DNA of 64,000 bases from Mesonia hippocampi (GTDB lineage Bacteria > Bacteroidota > Bacteroidia > Flavobacteriales > Flavobacteriaceae), in the NCBI RefSeq assembly GCF_014197445.1, contig NZ_JACIFO010000002.1, forward strand, positions 1 through 64,000, given 5' to 3'. The notes under the pieces are model-generated. The model was given only the letters and a program-made list of their open reading frames with translations. It was not told where the DNA came from and did no database searches. Shown piece after piece: positions 54,220-63,891 of the stretch. The position numbers were made by a program, and so were the translations under genes. Position 1 is the stretch's first letter. Each line of letters begins with the position of its first letter.

Positions 54220-55194
54220 TTAAACGTTTCTCGCCATAAGTATTTGCCCAAAGCTTCGTAATAAAATTTTACGGTCTGGAGCCAGGGTGATTTCGTCTAA
54301 TTTTGCTAGCGCTTTATCTATATAGCTTTTTATTTCTTCTTCTGTACGTTCGGCAGCCCCGCTTTTTATAAATATTTGCTTTACCGCGTCAATCTTCTGT
54401 TGTGGGTCTGATGGCGCTAAACTGTACAAGTGCTTAAGCTGCGCTGCTTCATCTTTTCCTGCTTGCTTTAATGCATTTAGGTAAAGGTATGTTTTTTTGT
54501 TTTCTATAATATCTCCACCTACTTGTTTTCCAAAAACTTTAGGATCTCCAAAAACATCTAAAAAATCATCTTGCAATTGAAAAGCAATACCAAGATAGCA
54601 ACCAAAATCAAATATTTTTTGTTTATCCTCTACAGAAGCCCCTGCTACAATCGCACCCATTTCTAGGGCTGCGCCTATCAGCACAGCGGTTTTACTTCTT
54701 ATCATATTTATGTACTGCGAGATACCTACCTCTTCCTGGGTTTCAAAATCTATATCGTATTGTTGCCCTTCACATACAGTAACAGCTGTTTTACTAAAAA
54801 GCTTTGCCAACTCTCTAAAGGTTTCTCCTTTATAGTTTTCAAAAAATTGATATGCTCTAATCAGCATTGCATCGCCAGACAAAATAGCCGTGTTCAAGTT
54901 CCACTTTTCATGTACGGTAACTTTTCCTCTTCGTAAAGGCGCATCATCCATAATATCATCATGCATTAATGAAAAGTTATGAAAAAACTCTACCGCCAGT
55001 GCTGCATCTAAGGCGTGTTTATACGAAACCCCAAAAGCCTCTGCTCCCAACAATGTTAAAACCGGACGCAAACGCTTGCCACCCATTTGTAGGATATAGT
55101 TTATAGGATCGTAGAGATTACCTGGCTGCTCTACTATGCTTTTCTCTGATAAATAAGCTAAAAATTCTTCTCTATAAAAAGAAATATCTTCCAT
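54220..55194 (-). CDS. Polyprenyl diphosphate synthase
   Basis: It has 324 residues. MGGKRLRPVL, the first Asp-rich motif MHDDIMDDAPLRRG and the second FQLQDDFLDVFGD are all intact. Chain length of the product cannot be fixed; farnesyl, geranylgeranyl or a longer prenyl for menaquinone is possible. Stands alone. Confidence 0.93.
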   Translation of the reverse strand: MEDISFYREEFLAYLSEKSIVEQPGNLYDPINYILQMGGKRLRPVLTLLGAEAFGVSYKHALDAALAVEFFHNFSLMHDDIMDDAPLRRGKVTVHEKWNLNTAILSGDAMLIRAYQFFENYKGETFRELAKLFSKTAVTVCEGQQYDIDFETQEEVGISQYINMIRSKTAVLIGAALEMGAIVAGASVEDKQKIFDFGCYLGIAFQLQDDFLDVFGDPKVFGKQVGGDIIENKKTYLYLNALKQAGKDEAAQLKHLYSLAPSDPQQKIDAVKQIFIKSGAAERTEEEIKSYIDKALAKLDEITLAPDRKILLRSFGQILMARNV

Positions 55195-55281
55195 GCTGCA
55201 AAGTATAAAAGGGCGAAAATACTATAATTACTCTAAAAACAAGTAGTATTTTAAGGAATAAATAATTTGGTAAAAAAACTC

Positions 55282-55311
55282 AGGAAACTTTTTTAGTTGT
55301 GAAAGTTTCCT
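55282..55311 (+). promoter_or_regulatory. TetR-type operator
   Basis: Perfect inverted repeat AGGAAACTTT and AAAGTTTCCT separated by 10 bases, ending 4 bases before the -7 element at 55315 and overlapping the -33 region. Position and symmetry fit autorepression of the following TetR-efflux operon. Confidence 0.75.
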
Positions 55312-55314
55312 TCT

Positions 55315-55322
55315 TATATTTG
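55315..55322 (+). promoter_or_regulatory. -7 element of the TetR-efflux operon
   Basis: TATATTTG, 8 bases before the TetR ATG at 55331, giving a very short leader. Confidence 0.6.
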
Positions 55323-55330
55323 TCATATCT

Positions 55331-55936
55331 ATGAAGCAAGAAATTCTAAACCAAGCTACTGAATTATTCCTCGAATTAGGCTTTAAAAGCGTAACCATGG
55401 ATGATATTGCCGAAAAACTAGGCATCTCAAAAAAAACCATCTACACCTATTATAGCACAAAAAATAAACTCATAAAAAGCAGTACTGAACTTATTATTGC
55501 TGAAATTTTCGAGAAAACAGATACTATAATTGCCAAAAACCTCAACCCAATAGAGGAGATATTAGAAATACATGAGTATATACTTACCTATTTAAAGGAA
55601 GAAAAAAACTCTGTACAATATCAATTAAAAAAATATTACCCTAATATAGATAAATCGGTAAACGAGCATAAAAGAACACGCATGAACTTATGCGTAATCA
55701 ATAATTTGAATCGGGGCATAGCATTAGGTTATTACCGAAAAAACTTAAAAACAGACATTATTTATCGCTTTTACTTCACCCAAATAGAAGGCATTAGAAA
55801 TGACGATTTTTTTACCATAGAAGAATATGGCATCCCAGAACTTGTACATACTTTTTTAGACTACCACATACGAGGAATAGCCACCAAAAAAGGCCTTACA
55901 TACATAAACAACTTACAAAAACAGATTATTTCATGA
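55331..55936 (+). CDS. TetR-family repressor of the efflux operon
   Basis: It has 201 residues. The helix-turn-helix VTMDDIAEKLGISKKTIYTYYSTKNKL is at about residues 22-48 and the rest is a variable helical ligand domain. Its last bases overlap the ATG of the TolC gene (ATGA), so the regulator and pump are one transcript. A perfect operator lies in its promoter. Confidence 0.93.
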   Translation: MKQEILNQATELFLELGFKSVTMDDIAEKLGISKKTIYTYYSTKNKLIKSSTELIIAEIFEKTDTIIAKNLNPIEEILEIHEYILTYLKEEKNSVQYQLKKYYPNIDKSVNEHKRTRMNLCVINNLNRGIALGYYRKNLKTDIIYRFYFTQIEGIRNDDFFTIEEYGIPELVHTFLDYHIRGIATKKGLTYINNLQKQIIS

Positions 55937-57273
55937 AACAGCACATTCTAATTGTTTTATTTCTCTCCGCATTTAATTGGATAAATGCACAAGAAAACAA
56001 TTATAACTTTAGTCTGGAAGAAGCCATAAATTTTGCTCTAGAAAATAACCGAACGGCACAAAACGCCGCTAGAGATATTGAAGCAGCAAAAAAACAAAAA
56101 TGGGAAACCACCGCAACAGGCTTACCGCAACTTAACGCCACCATAGATTACCAAAACTTTCTAAAACAACAAGTATCTTTAATTCCTGCAGCAGCATTTG
56201 GCGGACCAGAAGGAGAGTTTGAAGAACTTACCTTTGGGACAAAACAAAACATCAATGCCACAGCTACAATTTCACAACTCTTGTTTGACGGCTCTTACCT
56301 TGTTGGTTTACAATCTGCAAAAGTATACCTGCAAATATCCAAACAAGCAAAAATAAAAACAGACTTAGAAGTAAGAAAAACCGTAATCGATGCTTATGGC
56401 AATGTACTTATCGCAGAAGAAAGTATAAGTATTCTTAATCGAAATATAAAAGTACTTCAAGATAACCTCAATGAAACTACCAAAATCTACGAAAACGGTC
56501 TAGAAGAAGAAGAAAGCGTAGAACAACTCCGTATTACACTTTCTAGTGTAGAAAGCAATTTAAGAAACACGCAACGCTTAAAAACACTTGCCTATCAAAT
56601 GCTAAACATCACTTTAGGAATCGATATTAATACAGCAACTACACTAACAGATAATCTAGAAACGCTAACCGCACAAAACATAGTACCCACACTATTAGAT
56701 AGCGAAGAAAATATAGAAAACACCATAGATTACCAAATAGCTAAAAACGATATGGTCTCTAAAGAGCTTCTCGTAAAACTAGAAAAAAGCAAAGCCTTAC
56801 CAAGCCTTAATGCTTTTTTAAATGGCGGCTACGCAGCTTTCGGAGATAGTTTTACATTTTTAGATAATAACCAACGCTGGTTTGGCTCATCGCTTTTAGG
56901 GGTTAGCCTAAACATCCCCATATTTAGTTCGGGAATGCGGGGAGCATCTACCCAAAGAGCCAAAATAAACCTCGAAAAAGCAAAAACCGATTTATTGGAA
57001 ACACAACAACAACTAAAATTACAAATTGCCAATGCAAAGAGTGAATATCAATTTGCGATTGAAGAGTACCATAACAAAAAAGAAAACTTAAGCCTTGCCG
57101 AACGTATAGAGAAAAAAAATCAAACCAAGTTTTTTGAAGGTATAGGCTCTAGCTTTGAACTTCGCCAGGCGCAAACCCAACTTTACAGTGCTCAGCAAGA
57201 ATTTTTACAAACAATGCTAAACGTAATCAACACCAAAGCAACGCTAGAAACTATTCTAAACAACGTAAACTAA
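55933..57273 (+). CDS. TolC-family outer-membrane efflux protein
   Basis: It has 446 residues. Signal peptide (ILIVLFLSAFNWINA), then two long helical repeats with LEEAINFALENNRTAQNAARDIE, GLPQLNAT and the second half GGYAAFGDS and FELRQAQTQLYSAQQEF. Trimeric exit duct for the RND pump encoded downstream. Confidence 0.93.
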   Translation: MKQHILIVLFLSAFNWINAQENNYNFSLEEAINFALENNRTAQNAARDIEAAKKQKWETTATGLPQLNATIDYQNFLKQQVSLIPAAAFGGPEGEFEELTFGTKQNINATATISQLLFDGSYLVGLQSAKVYLQISKQAKIKTDLEVRKTVIDAYGNVLIAEESISILNRNIKVLQDNLNETTKIYENGLEEEESVEQLRITLSSVESNLRNTQRLKTLAYQMLNITLGIDINTATTLTDNLETLTAQNIVPTLLDSEENIENTIDYQIAKNDMVSKELLVKLEKSKALPSLNAFLNGGYAAFGDSFTFLDNNQRWFGSSLLGVSLNIPIFSSGMRGASTQRAKINLEKAKTDLLETQQQLKLQIANAKSEYQFAIEEYHNKKENLSLAERIEKKNQTKFFEGIGSSFELRQAQTQLYSAQQEFLQTMLNVINTKATLETILNNVN

Positions 57274-57315
57274 CTTATACCATTTAAGACAAGAACCTAA
57301 TTACAAGCTTACACC

Positions 57316-58491
57316 ATGAAAAATATAACACTAGCTCTACTTACCACAATATTATTAGTCTCCTGCGGAGGAGAAAAAAAGAAAAACGCACTAGAGAACG
57401 TTTTAAGTTCAGGCGACATCGATCTTATGCGTAAAAAACGTACCGAACTTGTTAACACACAACAAAAAACGCTAGAAGACCTCCACTTAATAGATGCCGC
57501 TATTGCAAAAATAGATACCGTAAAAAAAGTTCCGCTTATCACTACTTTAACTGCTAAAGCAACCAAATTTACACACTACATAGAAGTACAAGGAAATGTT
57601 ACCACAAAAAACCTATTGGTAATTTATCCTGAATACAACGGAATTTTAACACACGTATATGTAAAAGAAGGACAATCGGTAAAAAAAGGACAGCTATTGG
57701 CTAAAATAGACGATGGCGGTTTAAGCCAGCAATTAGCGCAAATAAAAATTGAGGCCAACTTAGCCGAAACTACCTATGCGCGCCAAAAACGTTTATGGAA
57801 TCAAAACATTGGAAGCGAGATTCAGTACCTACAAGCAAAATCTACCTATGAAGCACGTAGCAAAGCAGTAAAACAATTAGAACAGCAAATTAATAAAACT
57901 ACCGTAAAAGCACCTTTTTCAGGAACTATAGATAACATCATCACAGAGCAAGGTAGCGTTGTAGCCGCAGGACAAACTCCCCTAATACGTATTGTAAACT
58001 TAAACGATATGTATATAGAAACCGATGTACCCGAACGCTACCTAACAAGCGTTACCAAAGGTAAACAAGTAAATGTAGAGCTTCCTGTTTTAAACAAAAC
58101 AGTAACTACAAAAATAAGACAAGCAGGCGATTACATAAATCCAGACAATCGTACATTTAGAATAGAGGTAGCTATCCCTAATAAAGAAAAGGATATTAAA
58201 CCCAACCTAACAGCAAAACTAAAAATTAACGATTACATAAACCCCAAAGCCATTTTAGTTCCTCAAAGCATTATCTCAGAAAACGCAGAAGGCCAGCAAT
58301 ACCTTTACTTAGTTAAAAACAAAAAAGAAAACAACGAAGGCATTGCCACCAAAACAATTATAAAAACCGGAAAAACACAAGGCGATTATATTGAAATTTT
58401 AGAAGGAATCTCTGATGGTGATGAAATTATCAATGAAGGAGCAAGAAGCGTAAAAAACAAACAAACCGTAAAAGTAATAGGAATAAAATAA
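57316..58491 (+). CDS. RND periplasmic adaptor (HlyD/MFP family) lipoprotein
   Basis: It has 391 residues. Lipoprotein signal ending ILLVSC. A short coiled coil, a lipoyl-type half motif (GILTHVYVKEGQSVKKGQLLAKID), a hairpin, the second half (TVKAPFSGTIDNIITEQGSVVAAGQ) and a beta-barrel domain follow. Links the TolC-type and RND proteins. Confidence 0.93.
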   Translation: MKNITLALLTTILLVSCGGEKKKNALENVLSSGDIDLMRKKRTELVNTQQKTLEDLHLIDAAIAKIDTVKKVPLITTLTAKATKFTHYIEVQGNVTTKNLLVIYPEYNGILTHVYVKEGQSVKKGQLLAKIDDGGLSQQLAQIKIEANLAETTYARQKRLWNQNIGSEIQYLQAKSTYEARSKAVKQLEQQINKTTVKAPFSGTIDNIITEQGSVVAAGQTPLIRIVNLNDMYIETDVPERYLTSVTKGKQVNVELPVLNKTVTTKIRQAGDYINPDNRTFRIEVAIPNKEKDIKPNLTAKLKINDYINPKAILVPQSIISENAEGQQYLYLVKNKKENNEGIATKTIIKTGKTQGDYIEILEGISDGDEIINEGARSVKNKQTVKVIGIK

Positions 58492-58535
58492 CCTTATTGC
58501 TATAAGGAATATAACTTCAGACAAGATCCCTATTT

Positions 58536-61500
58536 ATGGAAAAACAACAAAAAAGTACAGAGAAAGAGTTTCCAATTTCTTCGTGGGCAATAAATAACAA
58601 AACAACCATTTATGTGCTCATCCTAATTATTTTTTATTTAGGAATATCGGCATTTTTCGATATGCCCAGAGAAAGCTTTCCAGAGGTAAACGAAACAAAA
58701 ATATACGTAAGCACTGTTTACCCAGGAAACACCGCCGAAGATATTGAAAAACTTATTACCGACCCTCTAGAAGACCGCCTAAAAACGGTAAGCAATGTAG
58801 TCGAAATAACCTCTACTTCTAGTGAAGACTATGCAATAATTATTGTTGAGTTTGATGAAAATATAGAGGTAGATGCCGCCAAGCAAAAAGTAAAAGATGA
58901 AATAGACACCGAAACCTCTAGCGAAGATTGGCCAACCTTTAATGGAGCAAAAGTAGAACCCGATGTATTTGAGCTAACCATCTCGGAGGAAATGCCCATC
59001 TTAAACATCAATATCGCCGGAGATTACCCTATAGAAAAGCTAAAAGAATATGGCGAATACCTTCAAGATGAAATTGAAGACTTGATGGAAATTAAAGAAG
59101 TAGCCATACGTGGAGCACAAGAAAAAGAAGTAGAAGTAGCCGTAGACATCTATAAAATGATGGCCGCAAAAGTTACTTTTAACGATGTTATTAATAGCAT
59201 TAATGGCGGAAACACCACCATGTCTGCAGGGAACATTGTTACCAGTGGGCAACGCCGAACCATTAGAATTCTAGGGGAAATAGAAAACCCACAAGACCTC
59301 AACAATTTTGTAGTAAAATCTGAAGGAGGCCATCCCATCTACCTAAAAGATATTGCTCAAGTTACATTTAAAGAAGAAGACAAAACTACTTACGCCAGAG
59401 AATTCGGTCACTCGGTAGTCATGCTCGATGTAAAAAAACGTGCAGGAAAAAACATGGTAGAAGCTGCCGAAAAAATCCAAGAAATTGTAAAAGAAACCAA
59501 AGCAAACATCTTCCCCCAAGATTTAGAAATAAGCATAACCAACGACCAATCATCGGTAACCATTGGACAAGTAGACGACCTTGTAAACAACATTATTTTC
59601 AGTGTCCTGCTAGTAGTTACGGTACTTATGTTTTTCTTAGGCTTTAAAAATGCCATTTTTGTAGGTTTTGCAATCCCTATGTCTATTTTCATGTCGCTTA
59701 TGATTTCAAATGCCGTAGGCTATACCTTAAATACTATGGTATTATTTGGACTCATCATGGGACTTGGAATGCTTGTAGATAACGGAATTGTAGTAGTAGA
59801 AAACGTTTACCGCTTAATGGATGAAGAAGGCATGAGCCGAAAAGAAGCGGCAAAAAAAGGAATTGGAGAAATTGCTTTCCCTATCATTATTTCTACAGCA
59901 ACTACCGTAGCCGCCTTTATGCCACTAGGCTTTTGGCCTGGAATTATGGGAGAGTTCATGATGATTTTACCCATTACACTCTCATTTGTATTAGGCTCAT
60001 CGCTATTTGTAGCCATATTCTTCAACTCTGTGCTTGTAGCCAACTTTATGAGTACCGAAGATAAAAACATGCCGCTAAAACATATTATCGCACTTACCGC
60101 TATTATGGGTGTTATTGGGCTGTTAGTATTTTTTACAGGAAACGAGTATCGCGGTCTAGGTACACTCATGATTTTTACTGCTGGAATGCTCTGGATTTAC
60201 AGAATTTTCCTACGCCGATGGGCAAATTACTTCCAAGCAAACACCCTTGTAAAACTAGAAAACTGGTATGAAAAACGCTTACGAAATGCCTTATCTGGTA
60301 AGAAACCTTATATTTTAAGCATAGGAACCTTTGTTTTACTTATTATTTCTTTTATGGTATTTGGCATGTCGCTTAGCTCTCAACGTACCAAAGTAGAGTT
60401 TTTTCCAGACAACAAACCTAATCAGATTATTGTATATATCGAATATCCTGAAGGCACCGATATAGAGAAAACCAATGCCATTACTAAAGAAATTGAACAA
60501 CGCGTATATAAAGTATTAAACAGCAAACAATACAAAGACGGCGATTACAATTTTATGGTAGAAAGTGCTGTTTCTCAAGTAGGAGAAGGAGCAGGAAACC
60601 CACAAACCGATGGGGGTTCTTCGGCAGAAATGCCACATAAAGCAAAAATTACCGCCTCTATGCGCGAATATAAATACCGTAGAGGAGAAGATAGCGAATT
60701 GCTAAGGCAAAAAGTACAAGAAGCGCTTGTAGGTATCTATCCAGGGGTACTTATCTCTGTAGAAAAAGATGCTGCAGGACCCCCTGCAGGATCGCCAATT
60801 AATATAGAAATAGAAGGCGCCGACTATAATGAACTTATTAGTACCGCCGAAAAAATGCGCGACTTCATCAATACAAAAAACATCCCCGGAATAGATGAGC
60901 TAAAAATAGATGTTAATAAAAATAAGCCTTCTATGCGTGTAATTATTGATAGAGAAAAAGCGGGAGAACTAGGTATTAGCGCAGCACAAGTAGGGCAACA
61001 ACTCCGAAACTCTATTTTTGGTGCTAAAGCAGGTATTTATAAAGAAGACGGGGACGATTATGATATCTATGTACGTTTTAACGAAGAAAACCGCTACAAT
61101 ACCAGCGCTTTGTTTAACCAGTATATTACTTTTAGAGATAATACAGGGAAAATTAAGGAAATCCCCGTATCGAGTATTACCAAGTACGAAAACACTTCTG
61201 GATTTAACGCCATTAAACACAAAAACACCAAGCGTATTGCTACAATTTATTCTGCTTTAGCCCCTGGACATACCGATGCTGGGGCTGTAGTTAGTCACAT
61301 CCAAAACGAGATGAAATCTTTCGAAGGCATGCCAGAAGGTATTAAAGTAGATTATACAGGGCAAATTGAAGAACAAAATAAACAAATGACCTTTCTTGTT
61401 TCTGCCTTTTTTATTGGGTTAGGGCTTATTTTCTTTATCTTAATTTTTCAATTTAACTCCATTTCTAAACCGGCTATTATTATGCTTGCTATTTTCCTAA

Positions 61501-62072
61501 GCTTTATTGGAGTTTTTGGAGGAATAATTATCACTGGAAGCGCTTTTGTGATTATGATGACCATGGTAGGGATAATTTCTCTTGCCGGAATTGTAGTAAA
61601 CAACGGGGTTGTATTATTAGATTACGGGCAGTTATTAATAGACCGCAGAAAAGAAGAATTAGGATTAAACGAAGACGAATATCTAGAAACTAAAGATCTT
61701 TATGAATGTGTTGTAAAAGCAGGTAAGGCGCGTTTACGCCCTGTACTCCTTACTGCTATAACTACAATTTTAGGACTTATACCACTCGCTATAGGACTTA
61801 ACATTAACTTTTTCACCCTTTTTAATGATTTTGACGGAAATGTGTATTTTGGAGGAGATAACGTAATTTTCTGGGGCCCTCTAGCATGGACGGTAATTTA
61901 TGGACTATTTGTTGCTACATTCCTAACCTTAATTATTGTGCCTAGTTTATTTTTCTTATCTATAAAATTAAAAATGTGGTTAAAGAAAAAATTAAAATCA
62001 GAAAACACAACAGCTTTGGTTGTTACCGAAGAAAAAATTAATGATAACTTAGAACCAAACGAAGCTTCATAA
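58536..62072 (+). CDS. RND-family efflux pump, AcrB type
   Basis: It has 1178 residues in two RND repeats with 12 membrane segments. The first Asp of the proton relay is D415 in LVDNGIVVVENV, but the second Asp of AcrB (D408) is Asn416, and the AcrB Lys940 position in the second half reads IVVNNGVVLLDY. The relay charge pattern therefore differs from AcrB. Substrate unknown. The C-terminus has a soluble tail rich in charged residues. Confidence 0.93.
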   Translation: MEKQQKSTEKEFPISSWAINNKTTIYVLILIIFYLGISAFFDMPRESFPEVNETKIYVSTVYPGNTAEDIEKLITDPLEDRLKTVSNVVEITSTSSEDYAIIIVEFDENIEVDAAKQKVKDEIDTETSSEDWPTFNGAKVEPDVFELTISEEMPILNINIAGDYPIEKLKEYGEYLQDEIEDLMEIKEVAIRGAQEKEVEVAVDIYKMMAAKVTFNDVINSINGGNTTMSAGNIVTSGQRRTIRILGEIENPQDLNNFVVKSEGGHPIYLKDIAQVTFKEEDKTTYAREFGHSVVMLDVKKRAGKNMVEAAEKIQEIVKETKANIFPQDLEISITNDQSSVTIGQVDDLVNNIIFSVLLVVTVLMFFLGFKNAIFVGFAIPMSIFMSLMISNAVGYTLNTMVLFGLIMGLGMLVDNGIVVVENVYRLMDEEGMSRKEAAKKGIGEIAFPIIISTATTVAAFMPLGFWPGIMGEFMMILPITLSFVLGSSLFVAIFFNSVLVANFMSTEDKNMPLKHIIALTAIMGVIGLLVFFTGNEYRGLGTLMIFTAGMLWIYRIFLRRWANYFQANTLVKLENWYEKRLRNALSGKKPYILSIGTFVLLIISFMVFGMSLSSQRTKVEFFPDNKPNQIIVYIEYPEGTDIEKTNAITKEIEQRVYKVLNSKQYKDGDYNFMVESAVSQVGEGAGNPQTDGGSSAEMPHKAKITASMREYKYRRGEDSELLRQKVQEALVGIYPGVLISVEKDAAGPPAGSPINIEIEGADYNELISTAEKMRDFINTKNIPGIDELKIDVNKNKPSMRVIIDREKAGELGISAAQVGQQLRNSIFGAKAGIYKEDGDDYDIYVRFNEENRYNTSALFNQYITFRDNTGKIKEIPVSSITKYENTSGFNAIKHKNTKRIATIYSALAPGHTDAGAVVSHIQNEMKSFEGMPEGIKVDYTGQIEEQNKQMTFLVSAFFIGLGLIFFILIFQFNSISKPAIIMLAIFLSFIGVFGGIIITGSAFVIMMTMVGIISLAGIVVNNGVVLLDYGQLLIDRRKEELGLNEDEYLETKDLYECVVKAGKARLRPVLLTAITTILGLIPLAIGLNINFFTLFNDFDGNVYFGGDNVIFWGPLAWTVIYGLFVATFLTLIIVPSLFFLSIKLKMWLKKKLKSENTTALVVTEEKINDNLEPNEAS

Positions 62073-62092
62073 ACAACAAGCTTCAAAAAAGT

Positions 62093-62131
62093 AAAAACAG
62101 CAATCTTTACCATGAAGATTGCTGTTTTTTT
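62093..62131 (+). terminator. Terminator of the TetR-efflux operon
   Basis: AAAAACAGCAATCTT pairs with AAGATTGCTGTTTTT around a seven-base loop and runs into T. Confidence 0.9.
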
Positions 62132-62280
62132 TTATGGGGTTATCCCTTCTATTTCTTCTAAAAATTCTCTTGATAAAACATCTAAAAAAAACGGGGATTA
62201 ATTTCCGTAAAAACCACTTCTAGTTTACAACCCATATATCAGGTTTATTATTAAAGTAAATAATTCATAAAGCTAGTAAT

Positions 62281-62318
62281 AAAAAAACAGCAGTAACCAT
62301 AAAGTTACTGCTGTTTAA
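62281..62318 (-). terminator. Terminator of the DUF3078 gene
   Basis: AAACAGCAGTAAC pairs with GTTACTGCTGTTT around a six-base loop; the A-run at its left is the T-run for the minus strand. Confidence 0.85.
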
Positions 62319-62388
62319 GTTGTGTAAATTTCAATCTTAAGAAACCTTATATAATAAAGTACCCGATTAAAATTAGATTCTTACCTTA

Positions 62389-63300
62389 TTATAGAGCATA
62401 ATTAAACCCTACGCCTAACACTTCTCTAACCTGAAATCCTGAAACAGCATTATCATCATATATTGTTTGGAAGATAAAATTAGCCGATAAGTGCTTATTA
62501 ACTTTCATATTTAAGTTCATAGTGTAGTTTAAATCTATATTCTGAGGCTTATCTAAGTAATTAGAATATAAAGCTAACATGTTTTCCATGCTTACGTTAT
62601 CTGCTAATTTAAATTTGTAATATCCGCTTACAGATGCACCAAATTCAAAACGGAAAGTTTCTCCTTTATCTATTCCAAAATAATCACCATCTACATAAGG
62701 ATCTCCTGTAAGCACATTGTTCTCTCCCGTAAATCTATCCGAAACAAAAATCATACGTGCAGTTGCTGGAGAAACATTTACTTTTAGGTTTTCGCTATCT
62801 TTCCAAAGCATACCTGGACCAAACTGTAAGTATCCTGGAGACATAAACTCGGTATATTTTTTTCTGCCATCTGGATATGTATCATCATACTCGTATCCTT
62901 GTGCAAATTGCGTTCTGAAGTTCAAGAAGAAAGAGTAAGACCATTTTGTTTCTTTATTTAATTTATAGCCCACTACAGAGTTCAGTTCTAAACGGTCGTT
63001 AGTTTTTCGAGACCAATCTTCATCTTTAATTTTTGTCATCCCATAATCTCCTAAAAACTTGTTATCCCACGTAAGTCTTCCTTTAGAATAATTCAAGTCG
63101 TAGCTTATGGAAATATTCCCAGCATAATTTGAGCTTCCACCGCCTTGCCATTCTGCATTAAATGCTGCCTGGTTAAATAACACTTGAAAAGTTCCTGAGC
63201 CTTTCCAGCCTTCTTTTTTTTCTGTTTTTCCTTTGTCTTCTTGAGCAAACAAAAATCCTGCTTGCACTGTTAACACTACCGCTAGTAATAATTTTCTCAT
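62389..63300 (-). CDS. DUF3078 outer-membrane protein
   Basis: It has 303 residues. Signal peptide (RKLLLAVVLTVQAGFLFAQ), then repeated amphipathic strands with GSGTFQVLFNQAAFNAEWQGG, WDNKFLGDYGMTK and a C-terminal aromatic strand GVGFNYAL. A beta-barrel is expected. Function unknown; the family is common in Bacteroidota. Confidence 0.85.
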   Translation of the reverse strand: MRKLLLAVVLTVQAGFLFAQEDKGKTEKKEGWKGSGTFQVLFNQAAFNAEWQGGGSSNYAGNISISYDLNYSKGRLTWDNKFLGDYGMTKIKDEDWSRKTNDRLELNSVVGYKLNKETKWSYSFFLNFRTQFAQGYEYDDTYPDGRKKYTEFMSPGYLQFGPGMLWKDSENLKVNVSPATARMIFVSDRFTGENNVLTGDPYVDGDYFGIDKGETFRFEFGASVSGYYKFKLADNVSMENMLALYSNYLDKPQNIDLNYTMNLNMKVNKHLSANFIFQTIYDDNAVSGFQVREVLGVGFNYAL

Positions 63301-63375
63301 AGTATATTGATGATTAAAAATTTCTTGTAAAAATAATTATTTATAAAAGTTATAGTTTAAGGTTTTTAGTAAAAT

Positions 63376-63888
63376 TTAAGTTTTTCTTTTTTTATATAAA
63401 GGTACAGAAGAACAAGCCTCGCCAAACATAAGGCTTTTTACCACTGGCTGTAATTTCTGTACAATGGCTACATAAGCACTTTCTGGCACGGGTTTATTAG
63501 CACAGCCTTTTATAATAACGGGGAGGTCTTTATATTCATTGACAGGTAATTTCTCTATAAGCTGGTTATAGAGTATGGTATCTATATCTGAAAGCTCTCC
63601 TAAGATAACTTGGGTGGCATAAGGCTGCAACTTGGTAGTAACTAACATATATGCCCAAGATGGTATTATTGCGTCTGTACTGCAATGTAGCGCAACGTAA
63701 GCTCCAGAATAAGCTTCCCAATTATGCGCTTCTACTGCGGCTCTAAACTTTTTTTCTTGAAGTACAATGCCTTCTAAAAGCCAATCTTTAATGTCTATTT
63801 GCTTTCGTTCTCCCGATGGGTATAAATCTTCTAGGTCGAAGGTTTTTAGCTTACTATTAGCAACTCTATTTACAATTTCTTTTTCCAT
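63376..63888 (-). CDS. DUF2480 family protein
   Basis: It has 170 residues, no signal peptide. FDLEDLYPSGERKQIDIKDWL, IPSWAYMLV and the Cys-containing IKGCANKPVPESAYVAIVQKL are family features. Function unknown. It lies next to a DUF59-type gene; DUF2480 is often found by SUF genes, so an iron-sulfur link is possible. Confidence 0.85.
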   Translation of the reverse strand: MEKEIVNRVANSKLKTFDLEDLYPSGERKQIDIKDWLLEGIVLQEKKFRAAVEAHNWEAYSGAYVALHCSTDAIIPSWAYMLVTTKLQPYATQVILGELSDIDTILYNQLIEKLPVNEYKDLPVIIKGCANKPVPESAYVAIVQKLQPVVKSLMFGEACSSVPLYKKRKT

Positions 63889-63891
63889 AGC

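Larger units (their letters stand above)
62073..62388. other. 316-base intergenic region with two terminators and a possible broken frame
   Basis: Two stem-loops (62093-62131 and 62287-62318) end the efflux operon and the DUF3078 gene. Between them lies a unique A/T-rich stretch; a minus-strand pair of short frames meets at a run of eight T (see findings). No repeat modules are present. Confidence 0.6.
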
